Virus record (IMG/VR): IMGVR_UViG_3300050343_000277
Coordinates: 1 to 64,000 of that record
Direction: 5' to 3' (one strand)
DNA length: 64,000 nt
DNA from: a virus
The notes beneath the pieces are model-generated. The model worked only from the letters and a program-made list of their open reading frames with translations, ran no database searches and had not been told where the DNA came from. Each line of letters begins with the position of its first letter. Position 1 is the stretch's first letter. The position numbers and the translations under genes were made by a program. Positions 55,631 through 64,000 of the stretch are shown piece after piece.

Positions 55631-56572
55631 TTAAAGATACTCCACCAGACTATCAGGGCATTCGCGGATATAACGCAGCGCTTTATTCTCTAGAGTCCGT
55701 ACACGGTCTCTACTCATGTTAAGGACTTGACCGATAGCAGTCATGGACATTGGCTCAAGTACTTCCTCGCCAATCCCGTAACGCATTCTAATAACAGCTG
55801 ATTGCATCTCAGGCAACTCATCAATGATGTCGCGGATATTTTCTTTAACAGCTTGTCGATCTAATAACATTTCGGGAAGCTGTGTCTCATCCTCAAGCAG
55901 GTCGATCAAAGCAGTATCCCTGTTCTCTCCTATCTTTATCTCAAGTGACGTAGGTTGACGTGCCTTACACATTAGATCTTTGATTTCATCTACAGAAGAA
56001 TCTAGATAATCAGCCAGTTGAAATACTGTAGGCATTTCCCCATTGATCTGACTTAGCTCACGTTGAGCTTTCTTAAGCTTGTTGAGGTTTTCTGTAACGT
56101 GAATTGGTAGGCGTATTGCCCGCGATTTCTCCGCAATGGCCCGCGTGATGCCTTGACGGATCCACCAATAAGCATAGGTACTAAACTTATAGCCACGGCT
56201 AGGGTCAAACTTTTCAACACCACGTACTAAACCAATTGTTCCCTCTTGAATGATATCTAACAACTCCATATTGCGTTTAGTATATTTCTTGGCAACACTC
56301 ACAACCAAACGCAAGTTTGCTGTGACCATCTTGTCTTTAGCTTTAGTTCCTGCTCTTAACTGACGCTTCAAGTCAAGAGTAGAGATACCAAGAATCCCAG
56401 CCAAATCATCTTGGCTCTTAACTTCCATTTCGTCTTCAATTTCTTTGATCTCCATTAACCGTTGGACCTGTCGTCCAAGAAGAATCTCTTCTTCATGCTC
56501 CAAGAGTGGAATTCTACCAATGTCTCTTAAATATGAACGAACAGAATCTCCTGAAAGCTTGATTGATGACAT
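55631..56572 (-). CDS. Complete sigma-70 family factor, cyanobacterial group 2-like
   Basis: The 313-aa product has all major regions: 1.2 (SVRSYLRDIGRIPLLEHEEE), 2.1-2.4 (NLRLVVSVAKKYTKRNMELL, DIIQEGTIGLVRGVEKFD, YKFSTYAYWWIRQGITRAIA), 3 (RLPIHVTENLNKLKKAQREL, MPTVFQLADYLD) and 4 (MQSAVIRMRYGIGE, TAIGQVLNMSRDRVRTLENK ALRYIRE). It lacks a long region 1.1. It should direct host RNA polymerase to selected promoters, perhaps the TACAAT elements. Its place inside the structural module is unusual. Confidence 0.95.
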   Translation of the reverse strand: MSSIKLSGDSVRSYLRDIGRIPLLEHEEEILLGRQVQRLMEIKEIEDEMEVKSQDDLAGILGISTLDLKRQLRAGTKAKDKMVTANLRLVVSVAKKYTKRNMELLDIIQEGTIGLVRGVEKFDPSRGYKFSTYAYWWIRQGITRAIAEKSRAIRLPIHVTENLNKLKKAQRELSQINGEMPTVFQLADYLDSSVDEIKDLMCKARQPTSLEIKIGENRDTALIDLLEDETQLPEMLLDRQAVKENIRDIIDELPEMQSAVIRMRYGIGEEVLEPMSMTAIGQVLNMSRDRVRTLENKALRYIRECPDSLVEYL

Positions 56573-56626
56573 ATAATACGCTTGCCTATGTATTAACTAT
56601 AGCTGTAAATTCTAGCTAAGTCAACA

Positions 56627-56917
56627 TTAACCGCGAAGTCTTGCGAATCTAATTGATACCGAAGGCTCTTCTTCTCTTCCTTCTAGTGCTTCTACTGCCA
56701 TTGCTTGAGCAGCGTGCTCATTAAAACCTTTTGACTTATAGTTATCTTCGTACTGTTGATACTTTGCTACGCTACTTTCAAAGTCTTCGCCATGTGTAAG
56801 CATCTCTGCTGCCATTTGATTGGCAGCCTGATCAGGCACACCATCACTCTTGAGGTGTTTCCAGATAGTTTGAAAAACCTCTGGATTATCACATGCACAA
56901 TCGCCTGCTAAACGCAC
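56627..56917 (-). CDS. Small helical hypothetical protein
   Basis: 96 aa, starting MRLAGDCACDNPEVFQTIWK, with repeated helices (PDQAANQMAAEMLTHGEDFE and GFNEHAAQAMAVEALEGREE) that look like an internal duplication. Function unknown. Confidence 0.5.
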   Translation of the reverse strand: MRLAGDCACDNPEVFQTIWKHLKSDGVPDQAANQMAAEMLTHGEDFESSVAKYQQYEDNYKSKGFNEHAAQAMAVEALEGREEEPSVSIRFARLRG

Positions 56918-56976
56918 AATAATAATCCACTACATGTTCTCTAATTGTAGTAAATATTGAACAAAGAAAGGTTTGA

Positions 56977-57429
56977 TCAACCCATCGACTTAGCGTTCAT
57001 GAGACGAGTAATATTCACATCCTCAAGTCTTTTATTAAACAATTGTGGGTTAGCAAATTCTTTTGTTGCTGCACCTTTACTAGGCAGAGTCTCAATGATA
57101 TTAGCCAACTTAGCATTTAAGCCCATCTGAGCTTTAAAGTCAGAATCAGATTGTCTTGTCATCTCCATGTCAACACCCTGAATAGCAGCCGCTGATCGCT
57201 GAGATGCGGAAGAGATCGCATTCTGCTGAATATCAGTTTCTCTTTGCTGCCTAACAATATCTTCTTGGGGGTTACCAAATTTAGTGTAGCCACTACCATC
57301 ATTTGCATTGAACATCCCAGTATTAACTGGGTTCATAGCACCGTTACCGTTGACAAAATTCGAATTTGTCAAAGCCTGTCTGGCATATGAAGATTCTTCG
57401 TTAGGTAGGCGGGAGATGTTGAAAGCCAT
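56977..57429 (-). CDS. Structural-type hypothetical protein
   Basis: 150 aa, starting MAFNISRLPNEESSYARQAL, Asn/Gln/Ser-rich then helical (AAAIQGVDMEMTRQSDSDFK). It lies after the scaffold terminator. TACAAT-like TTACAATAGG lies about 20 nt upstream (near 57455). Confidence 0.5.
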   Translation of the reverse strand: MAFNISRLPNEESSYARQALTNSNFVNGNGAMNPVNTGMFNANDGSGYTKFGNPQEDIVRQQRETDIQQNAISSASQRSAAAIQGVDMEMTRQSDSDFKAQMGLNAKLANIIETLPSKGAATKEFANPQLFNKRLEDVNITRLMNAKSMG

Positions 57430-57500
57430 TTTAAATTAACTCTATATAGTCCTATTGTAATAAGTAATGCTTTAACAAGAATTAGTTGTATTTAAACAAA

Positions 57501-57528
57501 AGAGGGTTCCCTTTAATAAGAAACCCTC
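57501..57528 (-). terminator. Terminator after the scaffold-like gene
   Basis: On the minus strand GAGGGTTTC pairs with GGAACCCTC (one bulge) around TTATTAAA, followed by TTTTG. It ends the terminase-portal-scaffold unit. Confidence 0.75.
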
Positions 57529-57540
57529 ATGCTTTATTGA

Positions 57541-58584
57541 TCAGTAGTCCTGAACAAGCATCTTGCTTTGGAACGCCTGAGCTGGAGCACCGGAGAGATA
57601 CTGCCAAGCATTCTCTGGGTTGTTATCCATCAGTGAACTGAAGTCACCCCAGAAGGAATTGGTAGCGCTTTCCTGACGACCAGGTGTAGGCATATCCATT
57701 ACTGGACGTTGGAAGTTCTGTGGTACACCACGCTCTTCCTGATGAGCGATCTCTTGAGCAAACTGCTCACGTGCAAGGTACTCATTGATCTGAGCTTGCT
57801 CGGAGGAAGAAGGTGTTGGATAAGGACCTTCAGGACCGAAGAAGCCAAGCACGTAGTCAGAGAGCACTTCTGGATTGGTGAGCATGATGTTCATTGCTGA
57901 ACGCTCTTCGGATGCTGCATCGAGCATCAGATCCATGGTGCTGTTCCGGCCAACCTGCTCAATGAGTGCGTCTTCTACTGCACATGCATAGTTGTTCAGC
58001 AAGCCAGGGGCTTCAGCACCGAAATGCTCTAGAACCTCAAGACTGACATCAGAGATTTGGCTTAGGTAAGAATCACTTGCCTCGCTTGCTCCTTGACTTA
58101 GGTACTGAGCCTGAGCCGCTGCCTGTTGCTGATACTGCTGCTGAGCCACCAAGTGCTGGATTTGATTGAGCTCCTGGGCCGAATAAGCCTGGGTTGAAGC
58201 TGGCTGAGCGTATGTCTGCTGAGCCTGCTGGTCCCATTGCTGGGGCTGTGAACCCCAAGTTGCCTGGGTACTGGCCTGAGTTGTCGGAGTCTGATATGCC
58301 GAGTACGACGCCTGGGCCGGGGACGCTTGAGGCGTATTCAGGCTTGCGCTGAGTGCCTGGAACGCCTCCTGCCAAGGATTCGCTGCTGCTGCCGGGGCCG
58401 CCGAAGCCTGCGGGGCCGCCGTTGGCTGGTAACCCATTGGTGCCTGTGGAGCTGCCTGAGGGGCTGCCTGGTAGCTGGACGGGGCGCTCATCCCTGGTTG
58501 GGAGACCAAGCTCGGAGCGCTTACGGTCGGCGTCGCTGAGCTTGCTTGTGCTCCGCTCGCCATCATTGGGCTTGTACTTTCCAC
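57541..58584 (-). CDS. Scaffold-like protein, N-terminal half overlapping portal
   Basis: Starts at GTG 58584 with a strong ribosome-binding site (AAGGAG, 10 nt upstream). The 347-aa product has an Ala/Pro/Gln/Ser-rich first half (APQAAPQAPMGYQPTAAPQA), Gln-rich coils near residues 115-160 and an acidic helical C-terminal half (SLEVLEHFGAEAPGLLNNYA). The composition fits a head scaffolding protein. Its first 171 codons lie inside the 3' end of the portal gene in another frame. Confidence 0.7.
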   Translation of the reverse strand: MESTSPMMASGAQASSATPTVSAPSLVSQPGMSAPSSYQAAPQAAPQAPMGYQPTAAPQASAAPAAAANPWQEAFQALSASLNTPQASPAQASYSAYQTPTTQASTQATWGSQPQQWDQQAQQTYAQPASTQAYSAQELNQIQHLVAQQQYQQQAAAQAQYLSQGASEASDSYLSQISDVSLEVLEHFGAEAPGLLNNYACAVEDALIEQVGRNSTMDLMLDAASEERSAMNIMLTNPEVLSDYVLGFFGPEGPYPTPSSSEQAQINEYLAREQFAQEIAHQEERGVPQNFQRPVMDMPTPGRQESATNSFWGDFSSLMDNNPENAWQYLSGAPAQAFQSKMLVQDY

Positions 58585-60331
58585 TGTAACTTAACTCCTT
58601 GCGTAAAAAATCGAGTGATCTATATAGGAACCCTGTGATATCAAGATTCGGATCAGCTGCTAAAGGCTGATTGGGTATTTGTGGATGAGGCAGTTGATAT
58701 AACTGGCCAATCATCGAAACGAATGTATTGAAAGCCTGTTGTGATTGCTGGACCATCCTGAATGGAAATCCAGTTAGCATGGCAGCGCGTTCTTCATCAG
58801 TTTTGCTTGGGAAGAGATACTTAAGTGCTTCAATAGAATCGACACCTAATTCTTGAAGGTTTCGAACGACAATACTGTTGTTAAGAATGCCTTGTGAGTC
58901 TTCTTCGAAAATCTCTCCGGTCCAGCGCCAATTGACTTTGTCGCTGCCATCAGGGATTAAACCAATAACCCCGTTAGGTATATCACCTGACTCAATACTA
59001 GCAGATAGCAATTTATCCTTTGATACAGTGTATTTTTGAAGATCAAGAGCATAAGTATTCTCAGCTTCTTGAAAAAGCTCTGGATCATCGTACTCTTCTT
59101 CTAAGGGCGGCTCTGGTTTTACAAGACCTTTGGCAACGGCAAATGATTCTTCAAAGAGATACTCTTCGTGCTGAATCATTAGTGCAAAGAGCTTACACAA
59201 TCCAAATTCGAATAAGGCTTTAGCTTTTTTCTCGGCTGTAGCAGCACATCTTCCGTACAGTGATTTCATTTCATAGGCAGATGACGCCATATTGAAATCA
59301 AGGTCATCAACCCCACCAAGGGCTAAACGAATTTCAGACCTGTACTGCTTCACGTACATATTCTGATCACCACTCACTGCATCGGGAGTCATGTATGAGA
59401 CACGATCAGTTGGCTCTAAGTTTGCAATAACACGTGGAACTTTGATTTGACCATCTAATCCAGCACTAAATCCTGGTTGACTGGTTCGTGTGCTCGGACG
59501 ATCCATTGCGTAGAACCCAGCTTGAGAGCTAATGGTTGGACGCATTGAATTCTCATCACCACTTTCAAGAATGTCATGACGAGGACGGCTGGAAACAAGC
59601 GTTGGATTACCAAAGAACTTCATGTTCTTCCGTACATTTCGTACTAGCTCATCATGGAAGAGTATTTGATTAGCCATCCAATCAAACTCACCAGTACCTG
59701 TTGAAACACCTGTACAATCCAAGTGGTTAAAGACTTCTACAGCAGGAATAAAACCTAAGCTGTTGCTAAGAGTTTCAGTCTGACCTGGCTGCTGCATCGT
59801 AATGGTGCCAGCGTTCTCAAACTCAATTTTTTCATTTGAAATCGTTTGGTCAATTCGATCCTTATATACTTTCAGCTTGATGTACTTCTTCCTGCCACCC
59901 CGCTTCCCTTGAGTAGCGTAAGCATCCATCAAGTTGGGTTCTTTAACTGAGAAGCTATATATCAGCTCAACATGCTCAATCTCATTGACTTGATCCCTAT
60001 AACAGCGATAGCTATCTTTTGGGAAATAAAGTAGCTGATATGTATCACCCGATGGTCTGAAGTAAAATAAACCCTGCCCGTCACATAGGAAATAATCAAT
60101 AATACTGTCTAGCTTCATTTCGAGCATATTGCTCTCATAAACTTTCTTGAGAAACTCTCTACGGCCACCGAACGAATCTTGATCACAGAAGAATTCAACA
60201 CCGCGACGAAGAATAAATAATCGCATTTGAGCAAGATGCGATGACACAATCATTGTGTCTACTGGAAGATCGCCTCTTTTCTCCTTAGCTGCGTTAAGTA
60301 TTTCCTGAAACTGAGCACTATTGTTCGACAT
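58073..60331 (-). CDS. Portal protein with overprinted C-terminal tail
   Basis: The 752-aa product starts MSNNSAQFQEILNAAKEKRG and is a large alpha/beta protein with LDSIIDYFLCDGQGLFYFRP, FIPAVEVFNHLDCTGVSTGT, LFHDELVRNVRKNMKFFGNP and a long helical region, typical of portals. From about residue 590 the sequence becomes Gly/Ser/Pro low-complexity, and this part (58073-58584) is shared with the scaffold-like gene in another frame. It lies between the terminase-side genes and the scaffold, the usual order. Confidence 0.75.
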   Translation of the reverse strand: MSNNSAQFQEILNAAKEKRGDLPVDTMIVSSHLAQMRLFILRRGVEFFCDQDSFGGRREFLKKVYESNMLEMKLDSIIDYFLCDGQGLFYFRPSGDTYQLLYFPKDSYRCYRDQVNEIEHVELIYSFSVKEPNLMDAYATQGKRGGRKKYIKLKVYKDRIDQTISNEKIEFENAGTITMQQPGQTETLSNSLGFIPAVEVFNHLDCTGVSTGTGEFDWMANQILFHDELVRNVRKNMKFFGNPTLVSSRPRHDILESGDENSMRPTISSQAGFYAMDRPSTRTSQPGFSAGLDGQIKVPRVIANLEPTDRVSYMTPDAVSGDQNMYVKQYRSEIRLALGGVDDLDFNMASSAYEMKSLYGRCAATAEKKAKALFEFGLCKLFALMIQHEEYLFEESFAVAKGLVKPEPPLEEEYDDPELFQEAENTYALDLQKYTVSKDKLLSASIESGDIPNGVIGLIPDGSDKVNWRWTGEIFEEDSQGILNNSIVVRNLQELGVDSIEALKYLFPSKTDEERAAMLTGFPFRMVQQSQQAFNTFVSMIGQLYQLPHPQIPNQPLAADPNLDITGFLYRSLDFLRKELSYSGKYKPNDGERSTSKLSDADRKRSELGLPTRDERPVQLPGSPSGSSTGTNGLPANGGPAGFGGPGSSSESLAGGVPGTQRKPEYASSVPGPGVVLGISDSDNSGQYPGNLGFTAPAMGPAGSADIRSASFNPGLFGPGAQSNPALGGSAAVSATGSGSGSVPKSRSKRGK

Positions 60332-60391
60332 TTTTTACTACTTTATATCCATATCAAGTCTAACGATACAAGCAATGAAATGAACAACTTC

Positions 60392-61972
60392 TTAGGAGTT
60401 CACCTTCTTAAAGGGATCACTAGGCGAAGAAGCCATCTGATAATCAGGAGCCTGGAACCCCCAAAGATCACCAAAGGCAAGATTATCTTGTTCTTTAGCT
60501 TTATCTTCCCAGTAATTAATGTCGTATCCTATTGAGTTGTAAATACGCCGATCTACATCTTTCCCTGCAGCATTGTCGATTGCGTTCATTGTCAAACCAA
60601 CGTCATCGTAAGGATTAAACAAAGCATTATCTTTAGCAGCTCTGTTGTCATTCAACCCAATAAAGGCCATTGCATCTTGCATATTATTTAAGCCGCTGCC
60701 CCCGCCGCTACCGCTATCGCCTCCCTGGCTTGCAATATTGACGCTGTAGTCATTGCCAATATTACTATTATTATTTCCCATAATATCATTTGTAAAATCC
60801 TTATGGCTACCAGTAGTCTGTGTAAGATCTGTAGCCACATTTACGTTATTGCTATTCGCGGTGATATTATCGCTGTTCTTCTTTCGGTTAATTTGCTTGA
60901 CTTTAATATTTTTATAAGCTTGAGCATCAGCCTTTGCTTTCTTTTCGTTGTAATCTGCTACGTTTTTATTTCCATAATAGTAGTCCATCATGCCGTTCTT
61001 GTTAAGCCATCTAGCGGCGTGATAGTTAACCCCTGCTTTATCATCACCTTCACGCAATGAGCCCATGTGTTCCGCGATCTCTCGTTTGCTGTAACCTTGG
61101 CGTTTTAAATAATTAATGTCTTGAGCATTGAAATTTTTCCCTTGGTCATATGAACTAATACCCAAGTCTTTGTCATAACCTTTCGCATAAAGCGCATCAT
61201 ATTCCTTAAGGCGACCAGCTTCTTTTAATGCATTATATCCAAACTTTTGCATATTGGAGTAGCCTTTATTGTTGGCAGCATGCTTAAAAATTTCATCAAT
61301 CATATCAAGGTTGTTTTTCTTGATATACTTTTTATCACTTTGGTTAAAGTGTCTACCAGCAGTCCAACCATCCTTATGGATGTGTGCGGCATAATCGTGA
61401 TTACGAAGATTTTCATGAATATTGTTAGCCTTCAATCCACCAATGTGTGACTTAAGCACATCATCATTGACGCCTAATTTGGAGACATATTGCATGTCCT
61501 TTTTACCAAATTTATTGATTTTCTTACCTTGATATGACCCAGCTGTATCATTGTAATAACCAGTCAGATCCTGCATACCGGCGAAGTCTGTATTATTCTG
61601 TGCGTATCCTTGTCTATAAGTTTTATTTTTTTCAGCCCATTTTGACTGACCCTTATGACGTTGGCTAGCTTTCTGCGTCCAAACGTTTTGGATCTCTGCT
61701 TGCTTATATTCTTTTGCTCGATTGGAATGAAGATTTTGCCTGTTTTGAGCTTCTTTTACACCATACTTGTCGTTTGTACCTAACCCAAATTCTTTGAGAT
61801 TCTTCTGTTTAACATTAGAAGTAGCTTCATTAAACTTTTTGCTAAGTTTAGTCATATCAATCGGATTCTTTTTCGCCTTAGGCCCACCAGTATATTTACC
61901 CGTCTTTTCATCAAAGTAAGGAGTACCTCCGGTGTACATTTTATCATTGACTGAGGGTAGTTTTTTTGCCAT
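60392..61972 (-). CDS. Basic helical-repeat virion protein
   Basis: The 526-aa product is Lys/Asn-rich (MAKKLPSVNDKMYTGGTPYF). Residues 150-310 contain at least three helix-turn-helix-like repeats: GKKDMQYVSKLGVNDDVLKS, QSDKKYIKKNNLDMIDEIF and AQDINYLKRQGYSKREIAEH. Near residue 405 it has DFTNDIMGNNNSNIGNDYS, shared with the next upstream gene. It may be an internal DNA-binding or ejection protein; not assigned. Confidence 0.6.
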   Translation of the reverse strand: MAKKLPSVNDKMYTGGTPYFDEKTGKYTGGPKAKKNPIDMTKLSKKFNEATSNVKQKNLKEFGLGTNDKYGVKEAQNRQNLHSNRAKEYKQAEIQNVWTQKASQRHKGQSKWAEKNKTYRQGYAQNNTDFAGMQDLTGYYNDTAGSYQGKKINKFGKKDMQYVSKLGVNDDVLKSHIGGLKANNIHENLRNHDYAAHIHKDGWTAGRHFNQSDKKYIKKNNLDMIDEIFKHAANNKGYSNMQKFGYNALKEAGRLKEYDALYAKGYDKDLGISSYDQGKNFNAQDINYLKRQGYSKREIAEHMGSLREGDDKAGVNYHAARWLNKNGMMDYYYGNKNVADYNEKKAKADAQAYKNIKVKQINRKKNSDNITANSNNVNVATDLTQTTGSHKDFTNDIMGNNNSNIGNDYSVNIASQGGDSGSGGGSGLNNMQDAMAFIGLNDNRAAKDNALFNPYDDVGLTMNAIDNAAGKDVDRRIYNSIGYDINYWEDKAKEQDNLAFGDLWGFQAPDYQMASSPSDPFKKVNS

Positions 61973-62010
61973 GACGAACCTATAAACAGGAGGGTAAATT
62001 ATTTAATTGA

Positions 62011-62613
62011 TCAAGCAACTCCAAAAGGAGCGTTAACTAGTTTTAGTTGACCTTCGTTGAAACTATAGTCATTACCGATATTACTGTTATTGTCTCCAAC
62101 AATTGTATTATCAAAATTCTTGAAGCTACCAACATTTTGATCGACATTGACAGTGCTGATTAAATCACCATCAGAGTTTTGGGCATACATCTCTGCTAAA
62201 TCTTTAGCAGCTTGACGCTTCTCTCTTCTATCGGCAAGAAAATCCTCATAGGAAAACTCATTGTTACCTCCACTTTCACTGCCGGGAGTATCACCGAAAA
62301 TGTCTCCTGGGACATAAGGCTTGGATGTAATTGGTACTGGGCTGTAGTTGTTTCCACCACCACCACCGCCGCCGCTTCCAGCGGCAGCCTTTTCAGCAGC
62401 AGCGCCAGCTACAAGCTTTGCATGTACACTGCCACCGATACCTCCGCCACCTTGCTGACTAGGGTTAGCCTCATAAAAAGCTAATTGATCAGCATACGAA
62501 TTACCAGCGTTAACATTAGCAATAATGTCCATATCACCAAACATTGTTTTGGTGGCACTAGTAGCTGTACCATCGTCCCAAGGTTTTTGACCCTGATCGT
62601 AGATAATTCCCAT
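62011..62613 (-). CDS. Virion-like protein with NNSNIGNDYS motif
   Basis: 200 aa, starting MGIIYDQGQKPWDDGTATSA, with a poly-Gly stretch (GSGGGGGGGNN) and, near the end, VGSFKNFDNTIVGDNNSNIG followed by NDYS, matching the motif in the 60392 product. It lies between terminase and that gene. Likely structural. Confidence 0.55.
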   Translation of the reverse strand: MGIIYDQGQKPWDDGTATSATKTMFGDMDIIANVNAGNSYADQLAFYEANPSQQGGGGIGGSVHAKLVAGAAAEKAAAGSGGGGGGGNNYSPVPITSKPYVPGDIFGDTPGSESGGNNEFSYEDFLADRREKRQAAKDLAEMYAQNSDGDLISTVNVDQNVGSFKNFDNTIVGDNNSNIGNDYSFNEGQLKLVNAPFGVA

Positions 62614-62683
62614 TTATATGGCTCCAGTTAATTTTTAACTTTTTAATAGTTTAACGAATATCGAATAAGTATAATCTGCGAAA

Positions 62684-64000
62684 CTATAGAGTATTAATTC
62701 CGTCATTATATTCTAAATGTAATGCTCCTCTTCTTAACAAACCTCCCATAGTAAGCACCATCGAGTCCACTGCATCATCATGTGGTGAATGCCCAAAGTT
62801 GATAAGCTCATCCTCAAGGATGTTCCACTTACGCCACTTATTCCATACAACCTTACGGTGCTCATACAGACCAAGCACTCCTCGTAGTCTTGCTAACTTG
62901 TCACCTTTAAACCCTTTAACTGGTGAGCAGCTCAGGTTATAGAGTGCTCGTTGATCAAACATCACTCGTTTGAAGTCGCCTTCAAATGATGACTGGTATG
63001 CCACGGCTTCTGGCCATATCATGCAGGGTGACATCGTAGGGAAATATTGACCTTCATCATTCTCAAGCACTACATTCCAGTCAGCCAGCATTTCGCAAAG
63101 CGTATCCATCTTTTCTAGGTTTCCCATACTCTTGACCCTACGCTGGTCAATCAGGTAAATCTTCCCATCTTTGATTCCACCTAACGTAAAGACTGTCCAG
63201 TCGTTCTTCTCGTTTAAACCAGCACTCAGGTCAATACCAACGCCTAAGCAGTCATAATCTTCCGGTACTTCACCATGCACAATTAGATCAGGTGAAATGC
63301 CTACATCACTTGATTGGACAGCCGTGTTTAGGTACTGATAAGCAAAGGCAACACGATTTTCTAGCTTTCGTTCATTCAGATATTTCATGGACCAGAACTC
63401 TGGCCAGTATGACCTCTGCCTACCTTCGCTGTCTGTTATGACCGCCTTTTGAACAATCTGCTTCCAATTATGTTTTGGTACAAATAGAGTGGCGTGGATA
63501 TCGTCAAAGTGAAAACGTGTCCCCAAGCATACTGCTCGTGCACCTTGGAACATGGTAGGTGCGATGACGTTTGACCAAGTCTGTTCCATCTCACGACGAA
63601 TGTCAGGGTTATTGATTGACGCTGCCGATTTAATAGGGTCGTCGATAAGAACCAACTGCGATCTTTTGGAAGTAATGGCCCCTTTGAGACCACCACACGC
63701 AATGGTAAATGCTTCTTCGCCTGCTGTATCAATTCCTGCAAACTCATAGTCTATTGACCAATATTCATCCGACCTTTTTATCTTAGATAATCTAACCATC
63801 GGAAAGATTTCACGGTACTTGTTACTTGTCAGGATTCCCTTAATTGTTGCTGATTTGGCTCTACTAATATCAACCATATAGGCGATATACAGAATACGCA
63901 GCATCTTCTTGGCTGCAGTATGTCTACCAATCATCCATGCAGCAAAAAGGCCAAGTACTGTGCTCTTAGCTGAACCACGAGGTGCAAGTATTGAAGTATT
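62684..64000 (-). CDS. terL: Terminase large subunit, N-terminus off the right edge
   Basis: The frame is open to the right edge. The first visible residues include APRGSAKSTVLGLF (Walker A); Walker B-like SQLVLIDDPIKSA follows near 110 residues later, then a nuclease domain with GIDLSAGLNEKNDWTVFTLG, LIDQRRVKS and HSPHDDAVDSMV at the C-terminus. This is the ATPase plus RNase H-like nuclease of a packaging terminase. At least 438 aa are visible. It heads the head-gene series terL, 62011, 60392, portal, scaffold. Confidence 0.9.
   Translation of the reverse strand, partial: NTSILAPRGSAKSTVLGLFAAWMIGRHTAAKKMLRILYIAYMVDISRAKSATIKGILTSNKYREIFPMVRLSKIKRSDEYWSIDYEFAGIDTAGEEAFTIACGGLKGAITSKRSQLVLIDDPIKSAASINNPDIRREMEQTWSNVIAPTMFQGARAVCLGTRFHFDDIHATLFVPKHNWKQIVQKAVITDSEGRQRSYWPEFWSMKYLNERKLENRVAFAYQYLNTAVQSSDVGISPDLIVHGEVPEDYDCLGVGIDLSAGLNEKNDWTVFTLGGIKDGKIYLIDQRRVKSMGNLEKMDTLCEMLADWNVVLENDEGQYFPTMSPCMIWPEAVAYQSSFEGDFKRVMFDQRALYNLSCSPVKGFKGDKLARLRGVLGLYEHRKVVWNKWRKWNILEDELINFGHSPHDDAVDSMVLTMGGLLRRGALHLEYNDGINTL

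Noticed and set aside
1-64000. Possibility that the window is a prophage inside a bacterial chromosome or a satellite element
   Set aside because: Phage genes continue to both edges and include terminase, portal and capsid genes on one side and replication genes on the other; no chromosomal housekeeping run is seen. The integrase shows only that integration is possible.

Overview
The window looks like about 64 kb of the genome of a tailed, possibly temperate phage of marine picocyanobacteria (Synechococcus or Prochlorococcus type). Three things support this. There are cyanobacterial photosynthesis genes (psbA and a high-light-inducible protein). There are phage replication and nucleotide genes (split T7-like DNA polymerase, primase-helicase, thyX, small nrdA/nrdB). 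There is a virion module (large terminase, portal, overlapping scaffold-like protein, major capsid protein, long fibre). Neither the T4 nor the T7 structural gene set is recognisable, so I place it only as a non-T4-like cyanophage with T7-type polymerase domains. All assignments come from motif recognition by eye; no database search was run.

Layout. 1-5.5 kb: virion-like and small genes, a frame-split LAS metallopeptidase, tRNA-Asp(GTC) and two ribbon-helix-helix regulators. 5.6-10 kb: DUF932 protein, RlpA-like protein, psbA, hli and a basic repeat protein. 10-19 kb: a chain of overlapping tiny genes leading to a translation initiation factor IF-1 homologue, a MazG-like pyrophosphohydrolase, nrdA, nrdB and an SGNH-like protein. 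Two minus-strand paralogues follow. 19-30 kb: thyX, OB-fold SSB, PD-(D/E)XK nuclease, AEP-type primase with VirE-type helicase, degenerate deaminase, and exonuclease and polymerase as separate overlapping genes. 30-35 kb: small genes, a candidate glutamine riboswitch, a LAGLIDADG nuclease, an NblA-like protein and an HNH nuclease. 35-37.5 kb: excisionase-like protein, tyrosine integrase, an array of short repeats and tRNA-Ala(GGC). 37.6-64 kb: mostly minus strand, holding a CpeS-like protein, tail/fibre and head genes, a complete host-like sigma-70 factor and terminase, with a two-part endolysin on the plus strand.

The most striking signals are recoding sites. The endolysin (C39-like peptidase plus start-less GH24 lysozyme, 40648-41816) and a small membrane protein (34728-35122) each carry the slippery heptamer A AAA AAG, a short spacer and a strong hairpin just where the reading frame must move by -1. 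A third locus (1416-2019) needs a +1 shift to join the two halves of a zinc peptidase. A second signal is a 34-bp inverted repeat with one mismatch, plus two further conserved blocks. It lies upstream of the ribbon-helix-helix genes at 4.6 kb and, 30 kb away, upstream of the excisionase-like gene at 35.2 kb, which suggests one shared regulatory or recombination system. NblA-like, CpeS-like, psbA and hli genes together suggest control of both the light-harvesting antenna and photosystem II during infection.
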